DNA from: UBA1369 sp964571725
Lineage (GTDB): Bacteria > Patescibacteriota > Gracilibacteria > UBA1369
DNA: 64,000 nucleotides
Reading direction: 5' to 3'
Assembly: GCA_964571725.1 (NCBI GenBank)
Contig: CAZNDB010000004.1
Location: 29,441-93,440 of the forward strand
Shown here: positions 35,111-43,919 of the stretch, one piece after another
Position numbering within the stretch: the stretch's first letter is position 1
How the letters are laid out: each line of letters opens with the position of its first letter
Program-made: the position numbers and the translations under genes
Notes under the pieces: generated by a model
Databases searched by the model: none
Told to the model about the DNA's origin: nothing
The model's input: only the letters and a program-made list of their open reading frames with translations

Positions 35111-36316
35111 TTATTTTAGTTCAAGTTCTTTTTGATATTTTTTGATCAGATCGCGGTAGACCAGGGCTGACGGGCGCACGCTGCGGGTAAAATTTTCCCC
35201 GTAATCGACTTTAATCAGTCCAAAGCGGGGGTCAAATCCGCTGTCCCATTCGTAATTATCGATCAGCGACCAATGCAGATAACCGAAAACATTGACTCCT
35301 TCCGCGCGGGCTTTGAAAATCCAGGATAGCCCCTCTTTGATTATGTCTTCACGCAATTTGTCGGAGCGGTCGGCCACGCCGTTTTCCGTGATGATAAGCG
35401 GTTTCTTGTATCGTTTAAACAGGTCGGTCAGCAGTGTGTAAAGTCCTTTGGGATAGACCTCCCAGTTCATATCGGTTTTGCGTGAAGTCGGGTAGGAAAT
35501 CTGACAGAAAGTGTTGACGAATTTAAAATCGGCCCTGACGCAACGGTAAAAATAATAATTCAGTCCGATAAAGTCCTGATATTTTTTAATTGAATCCAAA
35601 AAATTCCAGTTCCATCTCCTGATCAGGTAGCGCGTCAGAACCTGATCTAGCAGATTATAGGGCCGGTCGGGACGGAATACCTGGTTGTTTTTGGCTATTC
35701 CTACCTGAAAATCCGGATTGATGCCTTTTAAATCGTCATAAGCAAACTTGTGGGCCAGCGCCAGATTTTTCATTAATTTGGTGTAGAGTAGGTAGCTTTT
35801 TTTCTGCGGCGGCCATTTTTTGATCAGATAACCGTGATAGGCAAAAATTTCCGGTTCATTGATGGTGACGATGTATTTCAATTCGTCCCGGAAAGTTGTC
35901 CCGATCAGTTTTACGTAATTGGAAAAATGTCTGATATTGTCTTTTTTCTCAAATCCCCCCAGATCGGCAAACCACTTGGGCAGGCTGAAGTGCAGGAGAG
36001 TGGTGAAAGGGGTCAGTCTGTTCTTGGACAGGGCGGCAAAAACTTTCTTGTAATGGGCGATAGCGTCATAGTTGATTTGTCCCTGTACAGGTTCGATTTT
36101 GGCCCATTCAATGGAAAAACGGTGAGAGTTATGTCCCAGTTCCTTGGCCAGTTTGAAATCTTCCTCAAACAGTTCCCAATGATTGGCAGCTTGTCCGGAA
36201 GGGGCCAATCCCTGGTCTTTGAGGATGGTATTTTCAAATTCCCACCAGTCGCTGCTGAAATTATTACCTTCCGCCTGATGTGCCGAGAGTGCGGCTCCAA
36301 AGAAAAAATTGGCCAT
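35111..36316 (-). CDS. Glycoside hydrolase family 1 (beta-glucosidase-like)
   Basis: GH1 enzymes hydrolyse beta-linked sugars by a retaining mechanism. The acid/base Glu is in TINEPE near residue 150 and the nucleophile Glu in ITENGVAD near 308. FFFGAALSAHQAEG at the N-terminus, HRFSIEWAKIEP and the WSLIDNYEWDSGF segment are family hallmarks. At 401 residues it is shorter than the usual 440-480, with shortened loops. No signal peptide, so it is cytosolic. The substrate cannot be predicted. Confidence 0.93.
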   Translation of the reverse strand: MANFFFGAALSAHQAEGNNFSSDWWEFENTILKDQGLAPSGQAANHWELFEEDFKLAKELGHNSHRFSIEWAKIEPVQGQINYDAIAHYKKVFAALSKNRLTPFTTLLHFSLPKWFADLGGFEKKDNIRHFSNYVKLIGTTFRDELKYIVTINEPEIFAYHGYLIKKWPPQKKSYLLYTKLMKNLALAHKFAYDDLKGINPDFQVGIAKNNQVFRPDRPYNLLDQVLTRYLIRRWNWNFLDSIKKYQDFIGLNYYFYRCVRADFKFVNTFCQISYPTSRKTDMNWEVYPKGLYTLLTDLFKRYKKPLIITENGVADRSDKLREDIIKEGLSWIFKARAEGVNVFGYLHWSLIDNYEWDSGFDPRFGLIKVDYGENFTRSVRPSALVYRDLIKKYQKELELK

Positions 36317-36393
36317 CTGTCAGTTTTTGTTTTTATTCTATTAAATTCTAACAGATTTCGGCTCTTTTTAAAAGCTTTAGGCGGTTGGAACGT

Positions 36394-36960
36394 CTATACG
36401 TTTTTCAGAAAGAAAGTGACGATTTCCTCAGTGCTGGCCAGCGTGGCCGGAGCTTCTTTCAGTACGCGCAGAACTTCTCCCCGCTGATAGCCGAGGGTGG
36501 ACAGGGCGCTGATCACTTCCTCGAATTTTTGTTCCAGATTGTCCGGGAGGTCGATCAGACTGTCTGGCTGAACTTTGTTGCGGAGTTCGATGATAATGCG
36601 TTCGGCGGTCTTTTTGCCGATGCCGGGAGTTTTGCTTAGCAGTGCGGCGTTTTCCTGAATGATAGCGTTTTTAATCTGATTGGTATCGGTGCTGAGGATT
36701 TCCAGGGCGGTTTTGGGACCGACACCGTTGACGCTGATTAAAAGTTTAAAAAATTCCAGGTCATTCTCATTAGCAAATCCAAAGAGGCTGATCTCGTCTT
36801 CACGGACCTTTGTATAAATAAATAGCTCGACACCTTGACCAACCTGTACGTTATCAAAATGGCTGCCGGTCAGAAAAGTTTCATAGCCCACCTGCCCGCA
36901 TAACACGATCACGGATTGTTTATGTTTGCCGATGATTTCTCCTTTCAGGAAACCGATCAT
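36394..36960 (-). CDS. ruvA: Holliday junction branch-migration protein RuvA
   Basis: RuvA binds four-way junctions and recruits the RuvB motor. The N-terminal OB domain (MIGFLKGEIIGKHKQSVIVL) is followed by two helix-hairpin-helix motifs (LLISVNGVGPKTALEIL and LLSKTPGIGKKTAERIIIEL). Domain III follows at the C-terminus (EEVISALSTLGYQRGEVLRVL). The length of 188 is normal. It lies 44 bases downstream of tgt in an rpmE-tgt-ruvA run. Confidence 0.96.
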   Translation of the reverse strand: MIGFLKGEIIGKHKQSVIVLCGQVGYETFLTGSHFDNVQVGQGVELFIYTKVREDEISLFGFANENDLEFFKLLISVNGVGPKTALEILSTDTNQIKNAIIQENAALLSKTPGIGKKTAERIIIELRNKVQPDSLIDLPDNLEQKFEEVISALSTLGYQRGEVLRVLKEAPATLASTEEIVTFFLKNV

Positions 36961-37004
36961 AAATTTGTTTTTAAGTTTTACTCTGGAAGTATTATCGCGA
37001 AGGA

Positions 37005-38168
37005 CTAGGTTACGTCCCGGAAGCGGCTTAGAAAAGCCGTTTTAAACTCGGGATATTGTCCCGCGCTGATGGCTTCCCGGACTTTTTCCATCAGCTTCAA
37101 CAGGAAGTATAGGTTATTTAGTGAAAGCAGTCGAATGCCCAGCATCTCATTTTCCTTGACCAGATGGCGGATATAGCTCCGGCTGAATTTTCCGGTGGGA
37201 TTTCCGGAGTCTTCAGGATCCAGCGGCAGGGAATCGCTGAAGAATTTTTCATTGGCGATGTGATGACGGCCGTCATTATTGTAAAAGCAGCCGTGGCGGG
37301 CGATGCGGGTAGCGTGAACGCAGTCAAACATGTCCACGCCTCTTTCAATTGATTCCAGCAGGTCCAGAGGTGTCCCCACGCCCATCAGATAGCGGGGTTT
37401 GTGATCGGGATAATGCGGCTGCATGACCTCCAGAATATGATACATTTCCTCGCGTTTTTCGCCGACTGACAATCCGCCGATGGCCAAACCGGGTGTGTCC
37501 AGTGACGAAATGAATTGGGTGGATTCAACCCGCAAATCATCAAAAATGGTTCCCTGGATAATCGGGAAAAGCGCTTGTGGGGGTCTTTCCCGGGGATCCT
37601 TTTCTTGCTCCAGTTGCAGATGGCGGGCCAGGCAGCGCTCAGCCCATTCGTGAGTTCTTTTCATGGCGCTTTCGGCGTATTTTTTTTCACTGTCGTGGGG
37701 AGCGCATTCGTCCAGTACCATGATAATGTCTGCGCCCAAATCATGTTCGATCTCCATGATTTTTTCCGGCGTCAGATAGTGTTTTCCGCCGTCCAGATGA
37801 GATTTGAATTCCACACCGTCGGCCGTGATTTTTACTTTGGAATCACCCTTTTTAGTGCCTTTGCCCAGCGAAAAAACCTGGAATCCGCCGGAGTCGGTCA
37901 GAATCGGTTTGTCCCAGTTGATCCACTTGTGCAGCCCGCCCATTTGCCGGATCAATTGGTGGCCCGGGCGCAGGTAAAGATGATAGGTGTTGGCCAGAAT
38001 AATCTGCGCCCGGGCCTGTAGAAGTTCATCCGGTGATAAACCTTTGACGGAACCGAGCGTTCCCACGGGCATGAAAATGGGAGTTTCAATAGTGCCGTGC
38101 GGGGTAACAAAAAGCCCACGGCGTGCTTTGGTCCGTGGGTCTTTGGCAATAATTTCAAATTCAAACAT
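37005..38168 (-). CDS. tgt: tRNA-guanine transglycosylase Tgt lacking the zinc-site cysteines
   Basis: Tgt swaps guanine 34 for a queuine precursor in tRNAs with GUN anticodons. Conserved blocks are PIFMPVGTLGSVKG, ILANTYHLYLRPG, DSGGFQVFSLG (substrate Asp), GLAIGGLSVGE, YLMGVGTPLDLLE and the nucleophile region GVDMFDCVHATRIARHG. However, the zinc motif that normally reads PLDxxCxCxxC before the SRAYIxHL block reads PLDPEDSGNPTGKFSRSYIRHL in two halves. All three Cys ligands are gone, while the His is retained. Length (387) is normal and the frame is intact. It may be zinc-free or stabilised otherwise. Confidence 0.92.
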   Translation of the reverse strand: MFEFEIIAKDPRTKARRGLFVTPHGTIETPIFMPVGTLGSVKGLSPDELLQARAQIILANTYHLYLRPGHQLIRQMGGLHKWINWDKPILTDSGGFQVFSLGKGTKKGDSKVKITADGVEFKSHLDGGKHYLTPEKIMEIEHDLGADIIMVLDECAPHDSEKKYAESAMKRTHEWAERCLARHLQLEQEKDPRERPPQALFPIIQGTIFDDLRVESTQFISSLDTPGLAIGGLSVGEKREEMYHILEVMQPHYPDHKPRYLMGVGTPLDLLESIERGVDMFDCVHATRIARHGCFYNNDGRHHIANEKFFSDSLPLDPEDSGNPTGKFSRSYIRHLVKENEMLGIRLLSLNNLYFLLKLMEKVREAISAGQYPEFKTAFLSRFRDVT

Positions 38169-38173
38169 TGAGC

Positions 38174-38533
38174 CTATTTCTTAGATTTGGCGGTTTTGGC
38201 AGCTTTTTTAACCGGTTTCTCTTTCTTTTCCAGCGCTTTTACCTCTTTGTCGAATTCTTCCGGCGCAATGGTTTTCGGCTTGTTTTTGTCCTGGGCTTTG
38301 GCAACTCTGGCCATGAATTTGGCCACCTGGTCGTTTCTGACGTCGCTGCGGCGTTTGCCGGTATAGAATGGATGGGAAGCGGAGGAAGTTTCAACTCTGA
38401 TCACATAGTGTTCGACACCGTCAATCTTCTTTGTTTCATCGGATTTGAGAGTGGAGGTGGTAATAAATTCCGCCTCACTCATTACGTCGACGAAAACTAC
38501 TTTGTTCAATTTGGGATGGATTTTGTCTTTCAT
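38174..38533 (-). CDS. rpmE: 50S ribosomal protein L31 with basic C-terminal extension
   Basis: The N-terminal 80 residues match bL31: MKDKIHPKLNKVVFVD, the EFITTST turn and SASHPFYTGKRRS. The zinc-binding Cys residues of the C+ form are absent, so this is the C- type. An additional tail of about 40 residues rich in Lys, Ala and Glu makes it 119 residues against about 70-90. It is the first gene of the rpmE-tgt-ruvA run, 5 bases before tgt. Confidence 0.88.
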   Translation of the reverse strand: MKDKIHPKLNKVVFVDVMSEAEFITTSTLKSDETKKIDGVEHYVIRVETSSASHPFYTGKRRSDVRNDQVAKFMARVAKAQDKNKPKTIAPEEFDKEVKALEKKEKPVKKAAKTAKSKK

Positions 38534-38620
38534 AACGACTTAAGTCTTAAAAAGTAAGCGAATATTACTTATAAAGTATTTTTTTGGCAAGCGAATCTTA
38601 ACTTATCGGAGATCGTTTTC

Positions 38621-41161
38621 TTATTTAATTTCCAGAATTTCCGCAGTGGTGGGTGGCTCCACTTTTTTGGTTTCTTCCACAATGGTGGTAGAGGCAACCA
38701 GATCACTGGTGTTCAGTCTCATCAGGTATACTCCCTGGGTGGTTCGTCCCTGGGTCGGAATTGATTTCAGGGGCAGCCTGATTACCTGTCCCATTTTGGA
38801 AATTATAATCAGATCAGCAGTGGCGTTTTCTTCAATGATTTTGGCCCCGACCAGTTTGCCGGTTTTAGCGGTAACGTTTGCGGTTTTAACGCCGGTTCCG
38901 CCGCGGGTTTGCAGACGATAGGCGGTGATTGGTGAAGATTTTCCCAGACCGTTTTCCATAATGACCAGCAGGTCGGATTTTTTGGGATCTTTGATTACTT
39001 CCATGTCAATAACGGTATCTCCCTGTTTGACCTTGATTCCTCTTACTCCCATGGATGATCGTCCTGTTGCGGTAATGTCATCTTCCTGGAAGCGGATTGA
39101 TTTGCCTTCACGGGTAACAATAATTACTTCATTGCCCGGGTTGACCTGTCTGACCCAATGCAGGTTGTCTCCGTCGCGGAGTTTGATGGCAATCAGACCG
39201 GACTTGCGGACATTGGAAAAGTCCTCAACCTTGGTTTTTTTGATGGTGCCGCGGGTGGTGCACATCAAAAGATGAGCTCCGCTCATTTTTTCGGCCGTGG
39301 TCAGAATGGCCGTCACTATTTCGTTATCTGACAGCTGTAACAGATTGACAATCGGAGTTCCTTTGGCGGTGCGGGAGGCCTGTGGCATCTCATACACAGG
39401 CAAGCGGAATACTCTGCCCAGATTGGTAAAGAACAGCAGTTCATCGTGATTATTGGATTGGATCAGAATGCTGATTTCGTCCTCTTCCTTGGTGGTAGCG
39501 CCGATAATGCCTTTTCCGCCGCGTCCCTGCGTCTGGAAAGTGTTGACGGGAATTCTCTTGATGTAATTCTCACGGGACATCATTACTATCATGGGTTCAT
39601 TGGGGATGGTGTCGCGGCTGGAGAATTTACCGACCGGGTTGGGATTGATTTCAGTTTTGCGCTCATCGCCATAGGTTTTGGCCATTTCTTTGGTTTCCTG
39701 CCGGACTATCTCAACAATCTTGCCCTCATTGGCCAGGATGTCTTCCATTTCTGCGATGAAAGCCAGTTTTTCGGCCAGTTCGTCCTCGATTTTTTGTCTT
39801 TCCAAACCGGCCAGGGTTTGCAGTTTCATATCAAGAATGGCCTTGGCCTGGAGCTCTGATAGTTTGAATTTTTTCATCAGGGCCACCTGCGCGTCTTCCT
39901 TGGTGGCGGACTTTTTGATGGTCTCGATTATGGCGTCAATGTGGTCCAAAGCAATTTTCAGTCCCTCCAGAATGTGGGCGCGGGCTTTGGCGATTTTCAG
40001 ATCGTATTCGGTGCGGCGGCGTATGACCGTGATACGGTGAGTAATGAAATGTTCCAGAATCTGCTTCAGATCGAGTAATTTTGGTTGCAGTCCGTCCACC
40101 AGGGCAATCATGTTAAAATTGAAAGTGGATTGCATGGCTGTCAGTTTGTACAGCTGGTTCAGAAGCTTTTTGGGATAGGCCTCTTTTTTAAGCTCGATCA
40201 CGATGCGGATGTCTTTTTTTGATTCGTCACGCAGATCGCTGATGCCGACGATTTTTTTGTCCCTGACCAGATCGGCGATTTTGGTAATCAGATCGGACTT
40301 GTTTACCTGATAGGGGATTTCGGTGATGATTATTTGGAAGCGGCCGCTTTTTCTTTCCTCAATCTCTGCTCTGGCTCTCATTACTATACCGCCGCGTCCT
40401 GTGGAATAAGCGGTTTTGATGGCATTATTGTCATAGATAATACCGGAGGTCGGGAAGTCGGGTCCTTTGATGTATTTCATCAGGTCGTCAATGGTGGCTT
40501 CCGGGTGATCGATCAGATGCAAAATGCCCAGACTGATTTCTTTTAAATTGTGCGGGGGGATGGAAGTGGCCATACCGACCGCGATTCCAGATGTTCCGTT
40601 CAGCAGCAGATTGGGGATTCTGGTGGGAAGAACCCGTGGTTCCTTGGCGGAAGCGTCATAGTTGTCCACCCATTCAATGGTTTCTTTATCTATGTCGAAA
40701 AGTATTTCGTCGGAAATCTTGTCCATTTTGGCCTCCGTGTAACGCATGGCGGCGGGCGAGTCTCCGTCAATTGAACCAAAGTTTCCCTGTCCTTTGACCA
40801 GGGTGTAACGCATGGCGAAATCCTGGGCCATTCTGACCATGGCCAAATATACCGAGGAGTCACCGTGGGGATGATATTTACCGAGTACTTCACCGACTAC
40901 TTTAGCCGATTTCTTGAAACTGGCGTTGGACCGCAGTCCGATTTCGTGCATGGCGTAAAGGATACGACGGTGTACCGGTTTGAGTCCGTCGCGTACGTCA
41001 GGAAGGGCTCTTTGGACGATTACGCTCATGGCGTAGTCCAAATATGAGCTTTCCATTTCCGTGGTAATGTTGCGTGGTGAGTAATCTTTGAACAATTCTC
41101 CTGCCGAAGTTGTTTCTCCGGGGGTGGGAGATTCGTTTTGATTTGTGCTATTTTCTGCCAT
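38621..41161 (-). CDS. gyrA: DNA gyrase subunit A
   Basis: GyrA cuts and rejoins DNA with GyrB to introduce negative supercoils. The catalytic Tyr lies in AAMRYTEAKM, after the quinolone-region KVVGEVLGKYHPHGDSSVY. The C-terminal beta-pinwheel carries a GyrA box (QGRGGKG), which marks it as gyrase rather than topoisomerase IV. At 846 residues the length is typical. The first bases of the coding region mirror those of the divergent VirB4-like gene. gyrB is encoded about 7 kb away at 47966. Confidence 0.95.
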   Translation of the reverse strand: MAENSTNQNESPTPGETTSAGELFKDYSPRNITTEMESSYLDYAMSVIVQRALPDVRDGLKPVHRRILYAMHEIGLRSNASFKKSAKVVGEVLGKYHPHGDSSVYLAMVRMAQDFAMRYTLVKGQGNFGSIDGDSPAAMRYTEAKMDKISDEILFDIDKETIEWVDNYDASAKEPRVLPTRIPNLLLNGTSGIAVGMATSIPPHNLKEISLGILHLIDHPEATIDDLMKYIKGPDFPTSGIIYDNNAIKTAYSTGRGGIVMRARAEIEERKSGRFQIIITEIPYQVNKSDLITKIADLVRDKKIVGISDLRDESKKDIRIVIELKKEAYPKKLLNQLYKLTAMQSTFNFNMIALVDGLQPKLLDLKQILEHFITHRITVIRRRTEYDLKIAKARAHILEGLKIALDHIDAIIETIKKSATKEDAQVALMKKFKLSELQAKAILDMKLQTLAGLERQKIEDELAEKLAFIAEMEDILANEGKIVEIVRQETKEMAKTYGDERKTEINPNPVGKFSSRDTIPNEPMIVMMSRENYIKRIPVNTFQTQGRGGKGIIGATTKEEDEISILIQSNNHDELLFFTNLGRVFRLPVYEMPQASRTAKGTPIVNLLQLSDNEIVTAILTTAEKMSGAHLLMCTTRGTIKKTKVEDFSNVRKSGLIAIKLRDGDNLHWVRQVNPGNEVIIVTREGKSIRFQEDDITATGRSSMGVRGIKVKQGDTVIDMEVIKDPKKSDLLVIMENGLGKSSPITAYRLQTRGGTGVKTANVTAKTGKLVGAKIIEENATADLIIISKMGQVIRLPLKSIPTQGRTTQGVYLMRLNTSDLVASTTIVEETKKVEPPTTAEILEIK

Positions 41162-41296
41162 TTTAAAACGGGGTGAATTTGATTCGGCGACAGTTTAGCA
41201 TAAGTAATTAATCCGGCCAATTGAAAAAAAGTCATATTTTTGGTAGAATAAAAGGATTTAATAAGTATCGACAAGCCAAAATATGGCAGAAAATAG
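41148..41296. repeat. Inverted 14-base identity at two divergent start codons
   Basis: The first 14 coding bases of gyrA (41161 down to 41148) and of the VirB4-like gene (41283-41296) are identical, both encoding MAENS. They form an inverted repeat around the 121-base divergent promoter region. Confidence 0.8.
41221..41249 (+). promoter_or_regulatory. Promoter for the VirB4-like gene
   Basis: TTGAAA (41221-41226) and TAGAAT (41244-41249) are 17 bases apart, 33 bases ahead of the ATG at 41283. Confidence 0.55.
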
Positions 41297-43868
41297 TGTT
41301 ACACCAAACAGCGGGACTCCGGGACAGGGGGATCAGACAGTTCCTTTATGGCTTAAGAAAGCTCAGGAAGCCAACGGGATGACCGGCGGGACACAGTCTT
41401 CGACGGTTCCCGCGGCTGAATCTTCACCTGTGAAACAAATACTGGCTCTCAAAGATCATGAAGAGAGCGCCAAATTTGACGATGAGGGAAAACAAGTGCT
41501 GGATAATGTGATCGCCAGTCCCGAGCAGGCTGTGGTAAAAAAAGAAGAAAAAGCTCTGGAAGGGCTGAAGTTTGAAGGGGCTGAAGAACCTGCCGTTTTG
41601 CCGTCCGTCAATGAAAAACCGGCTGATATTCTGGCTGAAAAACCTCTGAACGAAACACCGGACTGGTTGAAGAATCTTAGTGTTGGCCCGGAAAAGTCTA
41701 CAAAAGAAGCCGTGCAAACTGAAAAAGTCCAAACCGAACTTTTAAAAACGATTGAAAATAAGCCCGAAGAGAAGTTGCCGGTCAGTCAGGAAAAGGAAAA
41801 GGTTGTTTCCGAGGCAACTCCTGAAGTGCTATCGGCAGAGGTTGTTTCCGCTGAGAAAAAGATTTCGGAGCAGACTAAAGAGGATGCCAAAGCCAAAGGA
41901 GATTTACTGGCCAGTTTGACCAAGGGATTGATTCAGGCTGTAAAGACCACCAAGGAAGAAGTGAAAAAGGGGAAGGTGGCCGGCATCGAGGAGGCCGATA
42001 TAACTCTGGAGAATTTTGAGATGAACAAGGCTGCCCGGGAATACGGTAAAACCGCTACTGGTCAGGACAAACAAAAAGAATTGGCCGCCGAGCACCAACA
42101 ACTGATAGAAGCGGAAAAGATTTTTCAGGAAGGGATGGCTACGGTTCGCGATCTGATCGCACCTTCTTCCATGGAAATCAATTATGACAATTTGCGGGTG
42201 GAGGGCATGTACTCTCGCACCTTTATGGTTTATTCCTATCCCCGTTATCTGGATACCAACTGGATGTCTCCGATTGTGAATTTTGACGCAACCATGGATA
42301 TCGCCCAGTTTATTTTTCCGATAGATTCGGCCAAGATTATGAGGATCCTGTCTAAAAAAGTTACTCAGATGCAGTCGGCCATGAACTTGAATGCCGAAAA
42401 AGGACTGATCCGCGACCCTGCACTGGAAACCGCCTATGAGGACGCCGAACAGCTGCGTACTGAAATCCAGCGCGGTCAGGAAAAGTTTTTTCAGTTTGCC
42501 ATGTATATTACGGTTTATGCCGATGAGTTGAAGAAAATTGATAAAATTTCCAAGCAACTGGAATCGATTTTGGGATCCAAACTGATTTTGACCAAAAAAG
42601 CGGATCTTCGAATGGAACACGGTTTCTATTCGACTTCTCCGATGTGTCTTGATGAGTTGGAAATACACCGCAATATGAATACCGGACCTCTTTCCACAAC
42701 TTTTCCTTTCAGTTCATCCGATTTGACCAGTAATGAGGGGATTTTATACGGTTTGAACAGACATAATGACTCTCTGGTAATTTTCGACAGGTTCAGTCTT
42801 CCCAACGCCAATTCCGTAGTCTTTGCCATTTCCGGTGCCGGTAAGTCTTATTCGGTTAAACTGGAAATCGTCCGTTATTTGATGATGGGCGTGGATATTC
42901 TGGTGATCGATCCTGAAAATGAATATGAAGAATTAACCAAGACGGTTGGTGGTTCCTATCTGCGCGTGTCACTGACTTCGGATCGCCGCATCAACCCTTT
43001 TGATTTGCCGGCCCCGCTCAAGGATGAAGAATTACAGCCGGGAGACCTGCTCAGATCAAATATTATCAATCTGCACGGCTTATTGAAAATCATGCTGGGA
43101 GGGCTGACTCCGATGGAGGAAGGAATAATTGATAAAGCTCTGAACGATGTTTATTCGCTGAAGGGAATTACCATGGAGATGATTGATCCGTCCAATCTTC
43201 CCGTACCGACCATGGAGGATTTACATGCCTTACTTTTGAATATGGAGGGCGCCACGGATTTGGCTCAGAGACTGGAAAAATATACCAAGGGTACCTATTC
43301 GGGAATCTTTAACAAGCCCACCAATATTGACGTGAAGAGCGGTCTGATGGTGTTTTCCATACGTGACTTGGAGGACGCGCTGCGACCGATTGCTATGTAT
43401 ATTATCTTGAATTTTATCTGGAATAAGATCAGGTCTTCCCTGAAAAAACGTCTGATGATTGTGGATGAAGCCTGGACCATGATGCAGCATGAGGATTCCG
43501 CCAAATTTTTGTTCGGACTGGTTAAGAGAGCCAGAAAATACTATCTGGGCATTACGGTGATCAATCAGGACGTGGAAGATTTTATGAAATCTCCTTACGG
43601 TAAACCGATTGTCTCCAACTCAGCCATGTCACTGCTCTTGAAACAGTCACCGGCTTCCATAGCGGTTCTGCAAAAAACCTTTAATTTAACGGAAGGTGAG
43701 AAGTACATGCTGCTCAATTCCGGAGTGGGGCAGGGGCTTTTCTTCGCGGGAATGAAACATGTGGCGATACAGGTAATTGCCTCCTATACCGAGGATAAAA
43801 TCGTAACCACCAATCCCGAGGAAATTTTACGCGGTCTAAGCTCGACTACTACGGAGACTTACGAGTAA
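41283..43868 (+). CDS. VirB4/TraC-like ATPase
   Basis: This 861-residue protein has about 230 N-terminal residues of low-complexity Glu/Lys/Pro/Ser sequence. A VirB4-type N-domain follows, then an FtsK/VirB4-class ATPase. Walker A (ISGAGKSYS) lies near residue 515, Walker B (LMIVDEAW) near 723, and VINQDVEDF and QGLFFAG are further family blocks. VirB4 ATPases power type IV secretion or conjugation. No other secretion gene is near, so it is an isolated copy. In Patescibacteria such copies are often found without a conjugation cluster. Confidence 0.88.
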   Translation: MAENSVTPNSGTPGQGDQTVPLWLKKAQEANGMTGGTQSSTVPAAESSPVKQILALKDHEESAKFDDEGKQVLDNVIASPEQAVVKKEEKALEGLKFEGAEEPAVLPSVNEKPADILAEKPLNETPDWLKNLSVGPEKSTKEAVQTEKVQTELLKTIENKPEEKLPVSQEKEKVVSEATPEVLSAEVVSAEKKISEQTKEDAKAKGDLLASLTKGLIQAVKTTKEEVKKGKVAGIEEADITLENFEMNKAAREYGKTATGQDKQKELAAEHQQLIEAEKIFQEGMATVRDLIAPSSMEINYDNLRVEGMYSRTFMVYSYPRYLDTNWMSPIVNFDATMDIAQFIFPIDSAKIMRILSKKVTQMQSAMNLNAEKGLIRDPALETAYEDAEQLRTEIQRGQEKFFQFAMYITVYADELKKIDKISKQLESILGSKLILTKKADLRMEHGFYSTSPMCLDELEIHRNMNTGPLSTTFPFSSSDLTSNEGILYGLNRHNDSLVIFDRFSLPNANSVVFAISGAGKSYSVKLEIVRYLMMGVDILVIDPENEYEELTKTVGGSYLRVSLTSDRRINPFDLPAPLKDEELQPGDLLRSNIINLHGLLKIMLGGLTPMEEGIIDKALNDVYSLKGITMEMIDPSNLPVPTMEDLHALLLNMEGATDLAQRLEKYTKGTYSGIFNKPTNIDVKSGLMVFSIRDLEDALRPIAMYIILNFIWNKIRSSLKKRLMIVDEAWTMMQHEDSAKFLFGLVKRARKYYLGITVINQDVEDFMKSPYGKPIVSNSAMSLLLKQSPASIAVLQKTFNLTEGEKYMLLNSGVGQGLFFAGMKHVAIQVIASYTEDKIVTTNPEEILRGLSSTTTETYE

Positions 43869-43919
43869 TTCACATGGATTTACTCTGTTCATTTATCCGG
43901 CGAAAACGGTTAAGGTTTT

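Noticed and set aside
41904..42668. 254-codon open frame on the minus strand
   Set aside because: It lies opposite the well-supported VirB4-like gene and has no recognisable motif.
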